Positions 33,703 through 42,979 of a stretch of 64,000 nucleotides of DNA are shown piece after piece. The notes under the pieces are model-generated. The model was given only the letters and a program-made list of their open reading frames with translations. It made no database searches and was not told the DNA's origin. Source of the DNA: Propionibacteriaceae bacterium UBA6238 (lineage in GTDB: Bacteria; Actinomycetota; Actinomycetes; Propionibacteriales; Propionibacteriaceae); NCBI GenBank assembly GCA_002441465.1, contig DJWE01000005.1:34090-98089 (forward strand), given 5' to 3'. Within the stretch, counting starts at the first letter, position 1, and every line of letters starts with the position of its first letter. The position numbers and the translations under genes are program-made.

Positions 33703-34730
33703 CGCGTCGACCTTTCGTTGAAGACGTAGTCGTGGGCGGTGGCGGGATCCGGAACGGGACTGGCCTTGGCGAAGGCGACAGCGTCCTCGACCCGCTCGCT
33801 GGCGGCGGCCCGGATGCGGTCGATGGCGGTCGCGTCCAGAACACCGGACGCGAGCAACGTGCTCTCGTAGGCCGGGATCGGGTCGTGGCTGGTGACCTCG
33901 GCGAGTTCGGGCCGGTAGCCCTGGGCGTCGCCCTCGAAGTGTCCCCACATGCGCAGGGTGTGGACTTCGATCAGGCTCGGACCGTCGCCGGCGCGGGCCC
34001 GCTGGACGGCTGTGCGTGCCGCCTCCCAGACGGCTTCGACGTCGTTGTCCTCGACACGGACGCCGGGCATGCCGTTGGCCCTTGCCCGGTCGGCGTTGTT
34101 GCCGACGGACGTGGACACCGTCCGTGGCACCGAGATTCCCCAGTCGTTGTCCTCGACGACGAACACGACCGGCAGCTTCCACAGCGCGGCCAGGTTCAGC
34201 GATTCGTGGAAGGCGCCCTGGTTGGCCGCGCCCTCACCGGTGACCGCGACCGCGATCGCGTCCTTGCCCTGCCGCTGAAAGGCGAAGGCCATGCCCAACG
34301 CCGGCGGGTATCCCTCAGCGATGATGCCCGAGCAGGAGAAGTGCGTGTCAGGGTCGAAGAGGTGCATGTGGCCACCCCGCCCCCTGCCGAGGCCATCGAC
34401 GCGGCCGAAGATCTCGGCGGTCATCCGTCGCAGGTCGACACGGTGGGCGATCGCGAAATGGTGCGGACGGTGGGTGGCTGTGACGGCATCCGCCGTGGTG
34501 AGGTGCGCGCACACGCCTGCCGCGACCGGCTCCTGACCGGCCGAGAGGTGCATTTCGCCGGGAACCAGCCCCTTGCCGATGTCGAAACCGGGGCCCTTGT
34601 CCGCGTGGTACTCGCGGAGGATGGCCTCCTCGAAGGTCCGTGACAGGACCATCATCTCGTACAGGGACACCCTCACTTCTGGGGAAAGGGTGCCTTTGGA
34701 CTCAACCGGTGGTGACTTGATGGTTGACAT
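33699..34730 (-). CDS. 2-oxo acid / acetoin dehydrogenase E1 component, alpha subunit
   Basis: A 343-residue thiamin-diphosphate-binding subunit. It shows LYEMMVLSRTFEEAI, HLSAGQEPVAAGVC, THRPHHFAIAHRVDL, GRGGHMHLFDP and the ThDP/Mg2+ motif GEGAANQGAFHESLNLAALW with VEDNDWGIS (residues about 160-200). GRGRGGHMH and the short length fit the acetoin-dehydrogenase/pyruvate E1-alpha class. GGAGA lies just before the ATG. It follows the flavin reductase gene by 33 bp and overlaps E1-beta by 4 bp: one operon. It probably decarboxylates a 2-oxo acid or cleaves acetoin and passes the acyl group to the free lipoyl protein. Confidence 0.92.
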   Translation of the reverse strand: MSTIKSPPVESKGTLSPEVRVSLYEMMVLSRTFEEAILREYHADKGPGFDIGKGLVPGEMHLSAGQEPVAAGVCAHLTTADAVTATHRPHHFAIAHRVDLRRMTAEIFGRVDGLGRGRGGHMHLFDPDTHFSCSGIIAEGYPPALGMAFAFQRQGKDAIAVAVTGEGAANQGAFHESLNLAALWKLPVVFVVEDNDWGISVPRTVSTSVGNNADRARANGMPGVRVEDNDVEAVWEAARTAVQRARAGDGPSLIEVHTLRMWGHFEGDAQGYRPELAEVTSHDPIPAYESTLLASGVLDATAIDRIRAAASERVEDAVAFAKASPVPDPATAHDYVFNERSTR

Positions 34731-34763
34731 GGTGTCTCCAACGACGATGTGTGATTACCGCTA

Positions 34764-36740
34764 CTACCGGGTGCCCCCGGCGGGGACCAGGCGCGGGTCG
34801 GCGCCGGTCGTGGGGTCGCCAGGCGGTTCGCGCCCGATGGACAACCCGCAGACGAAGCCGTCCCGGCTGGCCTTGAGGCCGTCGGCCGCCTCGACGGCAT
34901 CCCCGACCACGCGGATGTCGCCGACCGTCCCGATGGCATCGAGCACGGCACGGTCAGGTGTCATGCCGAGTGCCAGGACGACGGTGTCGCACTCCACGGT
35001 GCGCTGGGTCGCGTCCTGAACGACCTGGATCCCGCCGTCGAGGAAGCCGGTGATGGTGGCACCGACGACGGTGCGCACGTGGCGGCGATCGAACTCCTTC
35101 AGCAGGTGCTCGCGCCGCGCGCCGCCCTCTTCGAGGGCGACCGCTTCGCGCTGCTCGACGATCGTGACCTCGCGCCCGATGGTGGCCAGGTGCAGGGCGG
35201 TCTCGCTGCCGATCATGCCGCCGCCGGCCACCACAACCCGGTGACCGACGGGTGCGTGGCCGGTGAGGACGTCGCACGCCTCGACCGTTGTCTCGATGCC
35301 CGGCAGTTGTGGACGCAGGTGCCTGGCACCGGCGGCGTAGACCACGACGTCGGGGTGCTCGGCTGCGACAATCTCCGCAGTGGCGGCCGAATTGAGCACC
35401 ACGCGGACTCCCAAGCGGCCGAGTTCCTCGCCCAGCCAGGTGATGTAGCTGGTCAGCTCGCCCTTGCCGGGAGGGATGGCACCGACCTGGAAATGGCCGC
35501 CCAGCTGGTGGCCGCGTTCGAGCAGGACGACGTCGTGACCGCACAGCGCGGCGCCCCGGGCGGCCTCCAGCCCGGCGGGGCCACCGCCCACCACCAGCAC
35601 GCGCTTCCGGATCGCCGCGGGTTGCACCTCCTGCGCAGCCTCGTAGCCGCAGGTGGGGTTGACCAGGCACCGGATCGGCTGGTTGCCGAACAGGATGTCG
35701 ATGCAGCCCTGGTTGCAGCCGATGCACTGCCGGATGCGGCTGGCGTGGCCCTCGATGTACTTGCGGGGAAGGTCCGGGTCGGCGAGTGCGGCCCGGCCGA
35801 ACGAGATGAGGTCGGCCTGGCCCGCGGCGAGGATGTCCTCGGCGATGTCGGGGTCCTTGATCCGGCCGACCACTTGGACGGGAATGTGCACGACCTGCTT
35901 GATCTCGGCGGCGTAGCCGGCCAGCCAGCCGTACGGGGTGCCGAGCGGCGGGATGATCGCGGGTGTGCTTTCGTAGGTGCCGGCGCTGATGTGCAGCAGG
36001 TTCACCCCTGCGGCTTCGAGGTGCCGGCAGATGGCCTTGGTCTCGGCGATTTCGCGGCCGCCGGTGACGAACTCGTCGGCGGAGATGCGGAAGGAAACGG
36101 CGAAGTCGCGACCGCATTTGGCCCGGATGTCGGCGATGATCTGCAGCGGGAACCTCAGCCGGTTGACGAGCGGTCCGCCGTAGGCGTCGGTGCGCTTGTT
36201 GGAGTAGGCCGACATGAATTCGGCGATCAGGTAGCCGTGGGCACCGTGCACTTCCACGCCGTCGAAGCCGGCCTGCTGTGCGCGGTGTGCCGCGTCGCCG
36301 AACTGGCTGACGATGGTGGTGATCTCTTCTGGCGTCAGCTCGTGCGGTTGCTCGCCCATCACCGGGCATGCGAGTGCGGACGGAGCGACGGGTTGGGCAC
36401 CGATGATGGCCGAGGAGGTCTGGCGGCCGCAGTGGTACAGCTGGACGAAGATCGTTGCGCCGGCGGCGTGGACTCGGCGAGCGAGCTCGCTGTGGGGCGC
36501 GACCTGTTCGTCCTTCCAGAGGCCGGCACACCAGAATCCGCGTCCGATCGGGTCGACGGCGTAGTTCTCGGTGATAATCAAGCCGAATCCGCCACGAGCT
36601 CGAGCCTCGTGATAGGCGATGTACTGCTCGGTCGGCATTCCATCGTCATCGCAGTAACAGGTGACCATCGGGGCCACCGCCATTCGGTTCTTCAGTTCGA
36701 GCGTCCCCACCCGGAGCGGGGACAGGAGAGTGGATGACAT
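34764..36740 (-). CDS. NADH:flavin oxidoreductase / 2,4-dienoyl-CoA reductase-like enzyme
   Basis: A 658-residue flavoprotein of the dienoyl-CoA reductase/trimethylamine dehydrogenase group. Residues 1-340 are an old-yellow-enzyme FMN barrel (LKNRMAVAPMVTCYCDDDG, GFDGVEVHGAHGYLIAEFMS, KRTDAYGG, LISFGRAALADPDLP). A 4Fe-4S loop CIGCNQGCID with a further Cys follows. The C-terminal half has two dinucleotide folds (VLVVGGGPAGLEAARGAA and VVVAGGGMIGSETALHLA) for FAD and NAD(P)H. GGGAGG lies 6 nt before the ATG. It leads the operon with the E1 and lipoyl genes. Substrate unknown; an enoate or dienoyl-CoA, or an amine, is possible. Confidence 0.9.
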   Translation of the reverse strand: MSSTLLSPLRVGTLELKNRMAVAPMVTCYCDDDGMPTEQYIAYHEARARGGFGLIITENYAVDPIGRGFWCAGLWKDEQVAPHSELARRVHAAGATIFVQLYHCGRQTSSAIIGAQPVAPSALACPVMGEQPHELTPEEITTIVSQFGDAAHRAQQAGFDGVEVHGAHGYLIAEFMSAYSNKRTDAYGGPLVNRLRFPLQIIADIRAKCGRDFAVSFRISADEFVTGGREIAETKAICRHLEAAGVNLLHISAGTYESTPAIIPPLGTPYGWLAGYAAEIKQVVHIPVQVVGRIKDPDIAEDILAAGQADLISFGRAALADPDLPRKYIEGHASRIRQCIGCNQGCIDILFGNQPIRCLVNPTCGYEAAQEVQPAAIRKRVLVVGGGPAGLEAARGAALCGHDVVLLERGHQLGGHFQVGAIPPGKGELTSYITWLGEELGRLGVRVVLNSAATAEIVAAEHPDVVVYAAGARHLRPQLPGIETTVEACDVLTGHAPVGHRVVVAGGGMIGSETALHLATIGREVTIVEQREAVALEEGGARREHLLKEFDRRHVRTVVGATITGFLDGGIQVVQDATQRTVECDTVVLALGMTPDRAVLDAIGTVGDIRVVGDAVEAADGLKASRDGFVCGLSIGREPPGDPTTGADPRLVPAGGTR

Positions 36741-36964
36741 GACACCTCCCCTGCGGTTCCGGCGAGGCGTCGTTGTCTCGCTGTGGGCCCCGACCGGGGC
36801 GCCGGGGCGCCACCTCCAACGCTACGCCGATTTTGGACGACGCGTCGGAAATCGAGGACTGTTCAACCCCGGCTCAGGCGTCGCGACATGCCAGTTCGGA
36901 GGGACCGGTCCGCTGACCTGCCGCTTGGGATACGTTCGAAGAGAGTCCGATCCGGGAGACCCCG

Positions 36965-38002
36965 ATGAGCGATACCCTCGCCGTTCTCGGCTTCTTCCTT
37001 TGTGGTGCCGTCATCTTTCTCGCCGGCGGGCGACTATCCCTTTACGGCGAGCGGATCGGCGAGCTGAGCGGTTGGGGCGGCGCCTGGGTGGGTCTGATCC
37101 TGATGGCCTCGGTTACCTCGCTTCCTGAGCTCCTGGTGGGGATCAGTTCCGTCGCGTTGGTCGGGTCGCCGGATCTCGCCGTCGGGGACGTGCTCGGCAG
37201 CTGCGCGATCAACCTGCTCATCCTCGCCAGCCTGGACGCGTTCGTGCCCCGCAGGCGCCGGCTCTTCGGGATCGCCTCCAACTCCCACGTGCTGGCAGCC
37301 GCACTGGGCATCGTGCTGCTGTGTGCCGTCGGGATCGGCCTCCTGACGCGCGACGCCCTCGCCATCACCCCGTGGATCGGCGCGTCCTCCCTGATCTTCC
37401 TCGTGCTCTACCTGGCCTCAGTACGACTCATGTTCCGCCACGCCCGCGGACTGCGTGGCGACACGACCCAACCGGCACTCGACGAGGAACTCGAACCTGA
37501 GCCGGTCACGGGCATCCTGAGACTCAGTCCCCGCCAGCTTGGCGTCCGGTACAGCCTCTTCGCCGTGGTGGTGGTCGTTGCTGCCGTGCTGCTGCCACCC
37601 ACGGCCGAAGCCGTCGTGCGGATGACCGGTCTCCAGGAGTCGTTCGTGGGCACTGTCTTCCTCGCCCTGTCGACATCGCTTCCCGAACTCGCAGTCAGCC
37701 TCAAGGCCGTCCGAATCGGGGCGATCGACCTGGCCGTCGGGAACATCCTCGGCTCCAACCTGTTCAACATCCTCATCCTGGCCTTCGACGACCTCGCCTA
37801 CACCCAAGGCCTTCTTCTGGCCGATGCCTCGGCCAGCCACATTTTCACCGTTGTCACGGTCATCGCAATGTCTGCCGTCGCGATCATCGGCCTCACCCAG
37901 CACCAGCCCCGCAAGAGGTTCGTCCTCGCCTGGGACGCCGTCCTGATCCTGGTCGCCTACATCGGCAACGCTGTGCTACTCCTCACCATCCAGCCCCGCT
38001 GA
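36965..38002 (+). CDS. CaCA-family Ca2+:cation antiporter
   Basis: A 345-residue inner-membrane exchanger with about 10 hydrophobic segments in two inverted halves. The two alpha-repeats are clear: GLILMASVTSLPELLVGISSVAL with GDVLGSCAINLLI (residues about 40-90), and FLALSTSLPELAVSLKAV with AVGNILGSNLFNILILAFDD (about 230-275). The S/T-S-x-PE and G-N/D-x-x-GS motifs coordinate Ca2+ and Na+ or H+ in this family. GGGAG lies before the ATG. The long charged loop at about 165-185 separates the halves. It is the last cargo gene before the transfer genes and fits the cation-handling theme. Confidence 0.92.
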   Translation: MSDTLAVLGFFLCGAVIFLAGGRLSLYGERIGELSGWGGAWVGLILMASVTSLPELLVGISSVALVGSPDLAVGDVLGSCAINLLILASLDAFVPRRRRLFGIASNSHVLAAALGIVLLCAVGIGLLTRDALAITPWIGASSLIFLVLYLASVRLMFRHARGLRGDTTQPALDEELEPEPVTGILRLSPRQLGVRYSLFAVVVVVAAVLLPPTAEAVVRMTGLQESFVGTVFLALSTSLPELAVSLKAVRIGAIDLAVGNILGSNLFNILILAFDDLAYTQGLLLADASASHIFTVVTVIAMSAVAIIGLTQHQPRKRFVLAWDAVLILVAYIGNAVLLLTIQPR

Positions 38003-38760
38003 AGTCCACAGCTGCGAGGATCTCACTCCGACCAGTTCCATCGACATGCACACCCGGTCGACGAAACCTGTCGACGACGGGACGTGTTCGGCGATCGAGT
38101 CCTTTGCACGACGGTTGATTGCTGGTCCTCGTCCTGACCCAAAGGCCATGCGTGGCACCGACGCGAGTGCCGCGGCGGCCAACTTCTGCAAGCCAGACCT
38201 GCGTCAAGTCCAGATCGACCGCCTTGTCGCGGCTACTAGTGATCGATTTCGGCTTAGCTGAGCGAAGGCAACGACGGCTCCAGCCAGTGCGAGCGACCCG
38301 AAGATGACCAGAAGAACGTCTTGCCACGAGTCCGCACTGCAAAGCGTTGCGACCACCGCGACAAGGGAGGCCATCACGGCAAGCGATGATGCTGAGCCGA
38401 TGAGCCAGGCAGCTGCCACTCCCCACCGGGGACGCCAGGCGGCTCCGACCGCCGAAGTCTCTCAAGGTTGAGGGATCACCCCACCAATCTGGGTGGATGG
38501 ATCGATCGGACTGGGCCACTCCTGCCACAGTCTTCCGATCTCCAACCGAAATGACCCACCTGCATTCGGCTTACGGACGTTTCGGCGCATAGGCGGACGC
38601 CCAGTGCCCGATGACATTCCCGATGCCCCTGCCCCAAGGGCTCAGAATCGACCGGTCGAGTTGGACCCGCCCTCCAGCGCTCGGTCCCCAGGAGTTAGTG
38701 GACAACAAGACGCTTGATGTGCAAGCAGCCGAGCGGGCGCACGTAATGTACCATTGGGAT
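38003..38760. other. Region upstream of the relaxase gene; oriT candidate zone
   Basis: About 760 bp with one possible small gene on the minus strand (38204-38419). It contains several short hairpins, e.g. GGCAC...GTGCC (38155-38178 area), CTCAAggTTGAG near 38460 and CCACCaatctGGGTGG near 38500. An origin of transfer usually lies just upstream of a MobF relaxase, so it is most likely here, but I cannot identify a nick site. Confidence 0.35.
38204..38419 (-). CDS. Possible small two-helix membrane protein
   Basis: A 71-codon frame from GTG at 38419 with two hydrophobic segments (AAAWLIGSASSLAVMASLVAVVATL and DVLLVIFGSLALAGAVVAFAQL) and a basic end. GGGGA lies directly upstream. It resembles small membrane proteins often found beside transfer genes but matches no family I know. 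It is antisense to no other gene. Confidence 0.4.
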   Translation of the reverse strand: MAAAWLIGSASSLAVMASLVAVVATLCSADSWQDVLLVIFGSLALAGAVVAFAQLSRNRSLVAATRRSIWT

Positions 38761-41700
38761 GTGGCTATCACCGGCATGGGCATCGTGCGGGCGGCGGGCG
38801 CCGCCGGGTACGTGAAGTACCTGTCCGAGTGCGGCCATTCGCGCCCGGACGAGTACTTCTCGGAGCATGGGCACGCGGTGGTGACCTGGCGCGGTATTGG
38901 TGCAGACGGGAAATTGGTCGAGCGGCAGCTGACGGCGGAGGAGTTCGGCCGGTTCATGGCCGGTCTGGATCCAGAGACCGGCGCTTCCCGGTGGGCGCAG
39001 CGGGTGGAGCCGGAGCACGTCGCGGCGATCGACTTCCTAGTGAACGGGCCGAAGGAGTGGAGCATCCTCGCCGTTCTCGACCCGGGCGTGCAGGCCGCGC
39101 TGTTGCTGGGCCAGGTGAACGCCGAGCGGGCCGTGCTGCAGTACTTGTGGGAGAACGGGACGGTGCAGGTGAAGCAAGCCGGCCAGGTGGTGCGGGTGCC
39201 GGTGGAGCGGATCGAGATCGCGTCGGTGCAGCATTTCTCGTCCCGGGCGGGGGACCCGCATTTCCACCGGCACATGGAGATCTCGGCCCGGGTGTGGGCG
39301 GCGGGAAAGTGGCGGGCGCTGGACTCCTTGGGGGCGAGAAACCTGAACGTGGCCGTGCAGGCGATCTTCCATCGCGAGCAGTTGCGCGCGCTGCGGCCGG
39401 AGTTCGCCCGGCTCGGCTATGAGGTAGACGAGGTCGGTCAGATCGCGCTGCTCCGGCCGGTGGTGGAGGCGATGAGCCGACGCGCGGCCCAGGTGGAGCG
39501 GAACCTAGCGGTGATCGAGGCCGCGTGGCGGGTGGAGCATCCAGGGCAGGAGCCGACCGCAAGGATTCTGCGGAAGTGGGGCGTGTTGGCGTGGGAGAAG
39601 CAACGACCATACAAGGGCGAGCCTGGCGCTTTGGATGCTGAGCTGGCGGTGTGGGCTGCTCGGATCGGCGAGTTGATGGTCGAGCACGGGATCACTGAAC
39701 CCGTCCCGGGGAGTGTTGTCGACAGGCGGGTCAGTGTGGCCGAGTTCGACCGGGACGCGCTGGCGGCTCAGTTGGTGGAGACGCAGGGTCTGAGGCGGTC
39801 GGCGTGGTCGCGGGCGGATCTGGAGGCGGCAGCGATCATGGCCGTCGAGGGGCGGGTGCGTGGGGATCGTGCCGCGGTCGACGAGCTGGCTGGGGATGTG
39901 GTGGCCCGGGCGTTGGGGGAGTCCCGGCTGTTGCCGTCGGTCGCCGACGGTAGGCCATCGACGGCAGTGAAGTGGTGGACCAGCCCTGCGGTCGCGGAGC
40001 GGGAGAACGAGCTGCGCGCCGGGCTGGCCGTCCTGGCTGACAATGGCCGGTTGAGTGTGGTCGAGGGCGCCGCCGGTGTGGGGAAGACGACCAGCCTGGC
40101 GGCCTACCTCGAGGAGGCATCCGTGGCGGGCCGGCGGGTCGCCGTGGTCGCTCCCACGGGGGCGGCGGCCCTCGTTGCTGCAGGGGCTGGTGTGGAGGCG
40201 TCCACGGTGGACTCGCTGCTGGGGCGGTACGGCTGGGACAAGAACACGGCCGGGAGCTGGGTCTGGGCCGAGTCCCACAAACGGCCGCGGGAGCCGCTGC
40301 CGCCCGGTAGCAGGCTCGTGATCGACGAAGCTGGCATGGTGTCCCAGGACGCCGCCCGGGCGCTGGTCACCCTCGCCGCCGTGTGCGGCTGGCAGGTCCG
40401 GGTCCAGGGTGACTCGTTCCAGTTCTCCGCGGTCGGCGTGGGCGGTGTCATGGAGATCGCCAAGGGTGCCGCGCAGCCCGACCGGGTGGCCCTGCTGGAG
40501 GATGCCAGCGACGTCCACCGCTTCCGGACCGCAGACGGTGGCCGGGATGAGGCCTTTGCGGCGCACAGCATCGCGATCCGGAGTGGAACCGACCCCGAAG
40601 CGACCGCCGCGCGGGTGATGGATCGCGCGACGGTGTACGCCTCCGAGGCCGAGCGTCAGACGGCGATCGCGCAGGTGTGGGCCGAGCGTGCTCATGCCGG
40701 GACGGGGTTGGTGATCGCCGGCACCAATGCGGACGTGCAGCAGCTGAATGGGCTGATCGCCGACCGGCTGCGCACGGTCGGGATCGTGACCGGTGACACG
40801 GTCGCGACCGCACCGCGGGGGGAGTGGGCCTCGGAGACGATCAGCGAGGGCGACATCGTCGCGACCCGGGTCAACGGCGTCGATGAGGCCGGTCACCGGT
40901 ACGCGAACCGGGAACGCTGGCGGGTCGACGCCCTGGACGATGTCGGGGCGTACCTGATCAGCCTCGACGGCCGCCGCGAGTTGCGGCTGTCGGTCGGCGC
41001 GGCGCGCGAGCAGCTGCAACTGGCGTATGCGGTGACCGGGTACGGCGCCCAAGGGGTCACGGTCAACGAGGCTGTCCTGTTGGTCGCCGAGGGCATGGAC
41101 CGTCCGTCGTTCTATGTGGGCTCGACCCGCGGCCGCTACACCAACCAGGCCGCGATCCTCGCCACCGATGGGGACGCGAACCTGGCGCGCGCGCAGGTAG
41201 AGGCGATCCTGTCCCAGCCTGGCGCCGATACAGGATGGCGTGCCGCCGACCTGGCCGCAGCCGCCGACCGGCAACGGATGGGCGACCTCGTCGACATGCC
41301 CAGCCGCCACGTCCCCTCGATCGGTGGCGGCCAGGTCGCCGAGGCTGCCGAGGCTGCCGAGCAGATCGCACGGGACGCCGACTGGCCGAGCGAGGTTCGC
41401 GATCCCCACCTGTTCGATCGGGCACTCGCCTACCTCGACCGGCTGCAGCGGCAGCGGGCTGTCGACGCCGGCCAGCAGGAGGCCAGCCTGGAGCAGCTGC
41501 GAGGCACGCTCGCCAAGGCCATAGACGCCAACCGACAGGCAGCGTCCAGGGTGGCCAGTGCGACGCGCGGGGTCGGGCAGGCCGAGAAGGCCACAAAGGC
41601 TGCGCAGGAAGCCGTGATGGCCGCGGAGGACCGCCTCCGGCACGCGAACCCGTTCAATCGCGGCAGCCGCGAGCGTGACCTCACCGCCGCCCGCGACACG

Positions 41701-42360
41701 CTCTGGGCCGCCCGGCATGCCGAGACCGGCCAGCGCATTCGTCACGCCGAACTCACCCAGATCGCCCAACGGCAGCAGGAAGCCACCCGCCGGCTCTCCC
41801 GCGAGGTCGAACTCGCCGAAACCCAACTTGGCTGGCTGCGCGGCGAGCGGCACCAGCTCACCCTCGACCTGATGCCGCTGCCCGGCGTGGAATACCAGCA
41901 GTCGTACAGTCGCGCCGACCTCGAAGCGCTCCGGGACATCTGGCTCGCCGAACCCCAGCCCCGCGACACGGCCGACCCGGTTCGGGCGATCATCGACCTC
42001 GTCAACGACGACCGCCACATCGCCGACCTCGCCACCCCCAGCCAGTGGCACACCCTCGCCGACGCAGCCAGCCCTGATGACCTCGTTTGGGGCGGCGACT
42101 ACGACAGGCCCTGGCTGCGAGGTTTACGCCAACCCCTCGTCGGCTGGCTGGGCGACCAAGCGAGCCGCCTCGCCAGCGACCCCCAGTGGCACGAGTCGGC
42201 CGACCCGCTCACCAGCCGCTGGACCACCATCGAGCAGGCCTCCGAGACCCGGCGCGCCCAACTCAAGCCCAGCCGGCCGCCCGCCGACACGCGGATCGAC
42301 CCACACGGAGAACCCCCGCGGCTCGGCCGACCCGGACCCGACCTCACCCCCGGTTGGTGA
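38761..42360 (+). CDS. MobF (TrwC/TraI-like) relaxase with helicase domain
   Basis: The conjugative relaxase that nicks oriT, stays covalently bound and unwinds the strand. The N-terminal relaxase domain has tyrosines in AGYVKYL and DEYF and the three-histidine metal site HFSSRAGDPHFHRH (His167, 169, 171). The helicase part has Walker A VEGAAGVGKTTS (Lys442), APTGAAA, Walker B LVIDEAGMVSQ and later RecD-like motifs (AYAVTGYGAQGVTVNEAVLL, YVGSTRGR). The last 300 residues are coiled coil and polar. About 1199 residues, normal for actinobacterial MobF proteins. The start is uncertain: GTG 38761, ATG 38746 and ATG 38776 are possible. The domain begins right after. Confidence 0.92.
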   Translation: MAITGMGIVRAAGAAGYVKYLSECGHSRPDEYFSEHGHAVVTWRGIGADGKLVERQLTAEEFGRFMAGLDPETGASRWAQRVEPEHVAAIDFLVNGPKEWSILAVLDPGVQAALLLGQVNAERAVLQYLWENGTVQVKQAGQVVRVPVERIEIASVQHFSSRAGDPHFHRHMEISARVWAAGKWRALDSLGARNLNVAVQAIFHREQLRALRPEFARLGYEVDEVGQIALLRPVVEAMSRRAAQVERNLAVIEAAWRVEHPGQEPTARILRKWGVLAWEKQRPYKGEPGALDAELAVWAARIGELMVEHGITEPVPGSVVDRRVSVAEFDRDALAAQLVETQGLRRSAWSRADLEAAAIMAVEGRVRGDRAAVDELAGDVVARALGESRLLPSVADGRPSTAVKWWTSPAVAERENELRAGLAVLADNGRLSVVEGAAGVGKTTSLAAYLEEASVAGRRVAVVAPTGAAALVAAGAGVEASTVDSLLGRYGWDKNTAGSWVWAESHKRPREPLPPGSRLVIDEAGMVSQDAARALVTLAAVCGWQVRVQGDSFQFSAVGVGGVMEIAKGAAQPDRVALLEDASDVHRFRTADGGRDEAFAAHSIAIRSGTDPEATAARVMDRATVYASEAERQTAIAQVWAERAHAGTGLVIAGTNADVQQLNGLIADRLRTVGIVTGDTVATAPRGEWASETISEGDIVATRVNGVDEAGHRYANRERWRVDALDDVGAYLISLDGRRELRLSVGAAREQLQLAYAVTGYGAQGVTVNEAVLLVAEGMDRPSFYVGSTRGRYTNQAAILATDGDANLARAQVEAILSQPGADTGWRAADLAAAADRQRMGDLVDMPSRHVPSIGGGQVAEAAEAAEQIARDADWPSEVRDPHLFDRALAYLDRLQRQRAVDAGQQEASLEQLRGTLAKAIDANRQAASRVASATRGVGQAEKATKAAQEAVMAAEDRLRHANPFNRGSRERDLTAARDTLWAARHAETGQRIRHAELTQIAQRQQEATRRLSREVELAETQLGWLRGERHQLTLDLMPLPGVEYQQSYSRADLEALRDIWLAEPQPRDTADPVRAIIDLVNDDRHIADLATPSQWHTLADAASPDDLVWGGDYDRPWLRGLRQPLVGWLGDQASRLASDPQWHESADPLTSRWTTIEQASETRRAQLKPSRPPADTRIDPHGEPPRLGRPGPDLTPGW

Positions 42361-42402
42361 GCTCATGTCCGCTTGCCGCATTCGCTGACATGCCGGGGGC
42401 GA

Positions 42403-42975
42403 TCAGCGCGGGAGGTATGGCCGGAGGCGTTCGGCGAACCGCGGCGCACCGGCAGTGGAGATCTTGTCGGCCAGCTCTTGGGGAGTCATTGGGGGGTTCT
42501 TCTTGCTCTCCGCCGCGCGGATGAACGATTCGAGAACGCCTTGGCTGCGGTGGGTGAGTAGTTCGCAGAGGAAGTCGTCGGAGGTGCTGACTTTGACGCC
42601 GGCGGCCAGGACCGGTTTGGTGCGCAGGTGCTTGAGGTTGCGGGTGAGCAGCACGTCGACGTCGCCGTGGATCGCGGCGGCGGCGTGCACCCGGTCGTCG
42701 GGGTCGGGTGACAGTTCGTCGGTGATCTTGTCGTCGTACAGGGCCGGGTCGATGCGGTACCGGCCGAAGTAGGTGCGCACCGCGGCCGCCACGGAGGCGG
42801 CCGATTCCGGGGTGCGTTTGCCCTCGCGGACGATGACGTCGATCCACTCCTCGAGGATCTGGTCGGTCCATACCCAGGTGAACAGGAAGTCCTCGGCGAG
42901 GGTGAGCAGCACGTCCATGATCGTGAACGGGAACAGCTCGCTGGTGTCGATGAAGACCCGCTGCAGTCGCGCCAC
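42403..42975 (-). CDS. PIN-domain toxin (VapC-like ribonuclease)
   Basis: A 190-residue PIN-fold protein. Acidic active-site residues are visible: Asp in VFIDTSELFPF, Glu in ILEEWIDVIV, and DPDDRVHAAAAIHGDVDVLLTRNLKHL with the second and third Asp clusters. Toxins of this fold cut RNA in the cell unless bound by their antitoxin. GTG at 42975 lies 4 bp after the antitoxin stop with GGGGAG upstream; the open frame extends into the antitoxin gene. With its partner it probably stabilises the element in the host (inference). Confidence 0.87.
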   Translation of the reverse strand: MARLQRVFIDTSELFPFTIMDVLLTLAEDFLFTWVWTDQILEEWIDVIVREGKRTPESAASVAAAVRTYFGRYRIDPALYDDKITDELSPDPDDRVHAAAAIHGDVDVLLTRNLKHLRTKPVLAAGVKVSTSDDFLCELLTHRSQGVLESFIRAAESKKNPPMTPQELADKISTAGAPRFAERLRPYLPR

Positions 42976-42979
42976 CCGG

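Noticed and set aside
34954..36737. Long frames on both strands overlapping the flavin reductase gene
   Set aside because: The reductase frame has all cofactor motifs. The others are Arg- or Asp/Val-rich shadows.
38046..38261. 71-codon plus-strand frame after the CaCA gene
   Set aside because: No ribosome site or recognisable pattern, and it overlaps the more membrane-protein-like frame on the other strand.
39505..42051. 848-codon minus-strand frame opposite the relaxase gene
   Set aside because: Composition is Gly/Arg/His/Asp-rich with no domain, and it lies wholly within the well-supported relaxase-helicase gene.
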